Part shown: positions 21,168 through 23,431 of the stretch, in pieces
Position numbering within the stretch: the first letter of the stretch is position 1
How the letters are laid out: every line of letters begins with the position of its first letter
Origin: DASYHS01 sp035998295
Lineage (GTDB): Bacteria > Pseudomonadota > Alphaproteobacteria > Azospirillales > Azospirillaceae
Direction: 5' to 3'
NCBI RefSeq assembly: GCF_035998295.1
Contig: NZ_DASYHS010000067.1
Location: 1 to 23,431 of the forward strand
Length of the DNA stretch: 23,431 nucleotides
Position numbers and translations under genes: made by a program
Notes under the pieces: model-generated
Database searches by the model: none
What the model saw: only the letters and a program-made list of their open reading frames with translations
Told to the model about the DNA's origin: nothing

Positions 21168-21908
21168 ATGACTGGACTGAACGGCAGGGCGGTGCTCGTG
21201 ACGGGCGGCAGCCGCGGCATCGGCGCGGCGATCGCCCGCAGGCTGGCACGCGACGGGGCCGACGTGGCTCTCACCTATGCCCGTTCGGCCGACAAGGCGA
21301 ACGCGGTCGTCGCGGACATCGAGGCGATGGGCCGGCGCGGCCTCGCGATCCCGGCCGACAATACCGACGCCGGGGCGGTAGAGGCGGCCGTGGAGGCGAC
21401 GGTCGCCGCGTTCGGGCGCATCGACGTGCTCGTCAACAATGCGGGCATCCTCGTGGCCGGGCCGCTGGAGGCGTTGACGCTCCAGGACTTCGACGAGACG
21501 GTCGCCGTCAACGTGCGCGCCGTGTTCGCGGCATCCCGGGCGGCTGCGGCGCGCATGGGCGAGGGCGGGCGCATCATCTCGATCGGCAGCAACCTGGCCC
21601 ACCGCGTGCCGCGCCCGGGGATCAGCCTCTACGCGCTCAGCAAGGCGGCGCTGATCGGGCTGACCAGGGGCATGGCACGCGACCTCGGCCCGCGGGGGAT
21701 CACCGCCAACATCGTCCATCCGGGATCGACCGACACCGACATGAACCCCGCCACCGGGCCGCTCGCCGACGGGCAGCGCAGCCTGATGGCGATCCCCCGC
21801 TTCGCCGAGGCCGAGGACGTCGCCAGCCTCGTAGCCTGGCTCGCGAGCGCCGAAAGCCGCTCCGTCACCGGCGCCGAGCTGACGATCGACGGCGGCACCA
21901 ACGCATGA
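21168..21908 (+). CDS. SDR family NAD(P)-dependent oxidoreductase
   Basis: 246 residues, classical short-chain dehydrogenase. Cofactor loop TGGSRGIG (12-19), NNAG (90-93), catalytic Ser in IISIGSN, Tyr155 and Lys159 in YALSKAALIGL, and the C-terminal SVTGAELTIDGGTNA. The Arg in the cofactor loop suggests NADPH preference. It is the first gene after the divergent tetR and overlaps the MFS start by four bases. Such tetR-SDR-MFS sets usually handle a toxic carbonyl or antibiotic-like compound; the substrate cannot be read from sequence. Confidence 0.95.
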   Translation: MTGLNGRAVLVTGGSRGIGAAIARRLARDGADVALTYARSADKANAVVADIEAMGRRGLAIPADNTDAGAVEAAVEATVAAFGRIDVLVNNAGILVAGPLEALTLQDFDETVAVNVRAVFAASRAAAARMGEGGRIISIGSNLAHRVPRPGISLYALSKAALIGLTRGMARDLGPRGITANIVHPGSTDTDMNPATGPLADGQRSLMAIPRFAEAEDVASLVAWLASAESRSVTGAELTIDGGTNA

Positions 21909-23095
21909 GCGGCGCGCCCGGGTCCCGGGCGGCGCCGGCCTCCGGCCGCAGCGTCGCGGTCGCGGCCTTCGCGGCGGCGGTCATCGTCGCCACGGGGTTC
22001 ATCGTCGTCGGCCTGTTGCCGGAGATGGCCCGGAACCTGGGCGTTTCCCTGGCGGGGGCGGGGGCCTACGTCTCCTGGTTCGCCGTCTCGGCCGCACTTC
22101 TGGGGCCGCCGCTCACCATCGCGGCCGGGGGCATACGGCCGCGGCGGGTGCTGGTGGCCGTCCTGCTGGTCTTCGCAGCCGGCAACCTGGCCTGCGTGCT
22201 GGCGCCGGGCCATGCCGTCGTCCTGGCGGTGCGGGTGGTGCAGGGAGCCGTCCTGCCGGTCTTCGTCAGCGTCGCCGGCGTGGCCGTCGTGGGGCTGGCC
22301 GGACCCGGCCGCGAGGGGCGCGCGCTCGCCGGCATCAACGCCGGCGTCGTCGCGGGGCTGGTGCTGGCGGTGCCCGCGGGCGTAGCGCTCGCCGGCCGCG
22401 CCGGATGGCCGGCGAGCTTCCTCGGTCTGGCGGCGTTGGCGACGCTCGCGGCGCTGGCGGTCGGAGCCGCCTTCCCGGACATGGGCGGCCCGGACCGGCG
22501 TCCGGTCCGTGGGCAGGTGGGGCTGTTCCGGCAGCCCGGGTTCCCGGCGCATCTGCTGCTGTCCGCCACTCTGTTCGCGGCGACGTTCGCCGCCTACACC
22601 TATCTGGCCGCCTATCTCGAGACGGTCTTCGGCCTGGGCGCGGAGGGCGTCGGCCTCGCCCTGATGGGCTTCGGCATCGCCGGACTGGCCGGCAACTGGG
22701 CCGCCGGCCGCGTCGTCGACCGCGGCCCGACGGCGGCGACCGCCGGCGTCGCCGCGGTGCTGGCGCTGGCGATGGCCGCGGTGCCGGCCGCCGGGGCGCA
22801 GGCGGTCCTGGCGGTGCCGCTTCTCGCCGTCTGGGGCGCGGCCCATGCCGCCGCCTTCGTGCTGTGCCAGGTCCGCGTCATGCTGGCGGGATCGGTGGCG
22901 CCGGCTTTCGCCATGTCCCTCAACATATCCGCCAGCAATCTGGGGATCGCCTGCGGCGCCGCGCTGGGCGGATGGGCGGTCGAGCGCTGGGGGATCGTGA
23001 ATGTCGGCCTTGCCGGCGCCATGCCGGCCGTCCTCGCGTTCGGCCTCGCCGTGCTGGTGGGCCTGCGCGCGCCGCGCGTCCGGCCGGCGGGCTGA
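21905..23095 (+). CDS. MFS transporter, drug:H+ antiporter-1 (DHA1) type
   Basis: 396 residues with about 12 hydrophobic segments. N-terminal features FIVVGLLPEMARNLGVSLA and GAYVSWFAVSAALLGPPLT are typical of arabinose-efflux/chloramphenicol-type DHA1 carriers. Later segments include VRVVQGAVLPVFVSVAGVAV, LFAATFAAYTYLAAYLETVF and NISASNLGIACGAALGGW. The start overlaps the SDR stop (ATGA). Likely exports the compound sensed by the TetR protein, or its SDR product. Confidence 0.93.
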   Translation: MSGAPGSRAAPASGRSVAVAAFAAAVIVATGFIVVGLLPEMARNLGVSLAGAGAYVSWFAVSAALLGPPLTIAAGGIRPRRVLVAVLLVFAAGNLACVLAPGHAVVLAVRVVQGAVLPVFVSVAGVAVVGLAGPGREGRALAGINAGVVAGLVLAVPAGVALAGRAGWPASFLGLAALATLAALAVGAAFPDMGGPDRRPVRGQVGLFRQPGFPAHLLLSATLFAATFAAYTYLAAYLETVFGLGAEGVGLALMGFGIAGLAGNWAAGRVVDRGPTAATAGVAAVLALAMAAVPAAGAQAVLAVPLLAVWGAAHAAAFVLCQVRVMLAGSVAPAFAMSLNISASNLGIACGAALGGWAVERWGIVNVGLAGAMPAVLAFGLAVLVGLRAPRVRPAG

Positions 23096-23104
23096 TCAGC
23101 CCGC
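23087..23104. terminator. 18-bp palindrome spanning two abutting convergent stop codons
   Basis: GCGGGCTGATCAGCCCGC is perfectly symmetric. The MFS stop TGA (23093-23095) is followed at once by the minus-strand stop (23096-23098). A hairpin with 7-bp arms and loop GATC could serve both transcripts; no T-tract is seen. Confidence 0.45.
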
Positions 23105-23431
23105 GCGCAGGGACGAGCGGTCGAAGGCCGCGCGCCAGGCGTCGAGGACGGGGCCGCGGCCGTCCGTCGCCAGCATCTGGCGCAGCGCCACCCGGACCGC
23201 GGCCCGGGCATGGCGCCCGTCCGGCGGCGCGAGCGCTTCGGGGCCGAGGCCGCGCCGGACCGCGTCGGTCACCCTGCCCTTGACCGCGAGCAGGGCCGGG
23301 TCGCCGAACCGGTCCAGCACCGCTGCGAAGGCGTCGAAGTGCCGGCGCGCGAACGGCGTCCCGCGTCCCAGCGCGTCGCGTTGCGGATGGGGTGGGTGCA
23401 GGTGCAGCAGCGGGGCCCAGCCGGCGGGGAC
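23096..23431 (-). CDS. Hypothetical protein, C-terminal 111 residues (start outside window)
   Basis: The minus frame is open from the right window edge to the stop at 23096; an internal Met at 23320 is not needed as start. The visible part reads VPAGWAPLLHLHPPHPQRDA, then FARRHFDAFAAVLDRFGDPALL and a helical end AAVRVALRQMLATDGRGPVL, DAWRAAFDRSSLRAG. It appears all-helical. I do not recognise a family. It is convergent with the MFS gene with no spacing. Confidence 0.6.
   Translation of the reverse strand, partial: VPAGWAPLLHLHPPHPQRDALGRGTPFARRHFDAFAAVLDRFGDPALLAVKGRVTDAVRRGLGPEALAPPDGRHARAAVRVALRQMLATDGRGPVLDAWRAAFDRSSLRAG

Noticed and set aside
23096..23431. Globin-like assignment of the right-edge protein
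   Set aside because: A few helical similarities were noted but no proximal and distal histidine pattern could be supported.

Overview
The window is from a high-GC alphaproteobacterium, most likely a member of the Rhodospirillales or a close relative. The evidence is the compact hisBHAFE cluster near hslVU, monofunctional HisB, a SoxR that stands alone as a direct regulator, and GC-rich codon use almost throughout. No rRNA, tRNA, insertion sequence or CRISPR array was seen.

Positions 1-5771 are a phage-derived island. On the minus strand it carries a lambda-like (non-contractile) tail module in the order tail terminator, tail tube, G-like chaperone, frameshifted T-like extension, and the first 605 codons of the tape measure protein, which runs off the left edge. 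Upstream there are no capsid, portal or terminase genes. Instead there is a Mor-family activator with its own terminator, then a divergent LexA/CI-type self-cleaving repressor. Four related operator-like palindromes lie between these two regulators. This layout (autoprotease repressor, activator, tail genes, no head genes) is what a regulated headless tail, an F-type tailocin, would look like, and it is the most interesting element here. A canonical lambda-type -1 frameshift signal (slippery heptamer, stop codon, stem-loop) joins the two chaperone ORFs.

Positions 5805-9199 hold hslU and hslV with a heat-shock-like promoter, and a lipoprotein with a trypsin-like protease domain. Positions 9286-12439 form a redox-stress block: soxR and a YjbR-family gene diverge from an operon of FMN reductase, ABC ATPase and ABC permease, with a near-perfect SoxR box in a 19-bp-spacer promoter between them.

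Positions 12511-16564 are a tightly packed histidine operon, hisB-hisH-GNAT-hisA-hisF-hisE-HIT, with overlapping stop and start codons from hisH onward. The GNAT gene is inserted between the two parts of the HisH/HisF pathway branch.

Positions 16605-23431 are accessory: a soluble PAS-PAS-HisKA_2 kinase, a MarR regulator with a repeat-encoded tail, two small proteins, an exported protein with four peptidoglycan-binding repeats, a tetR/SDR/MFS-efflux module with paired operators, and the C-terminal part of an unidentified protein at the right edge. There is no gene-free stretch longer than about 240 bases.
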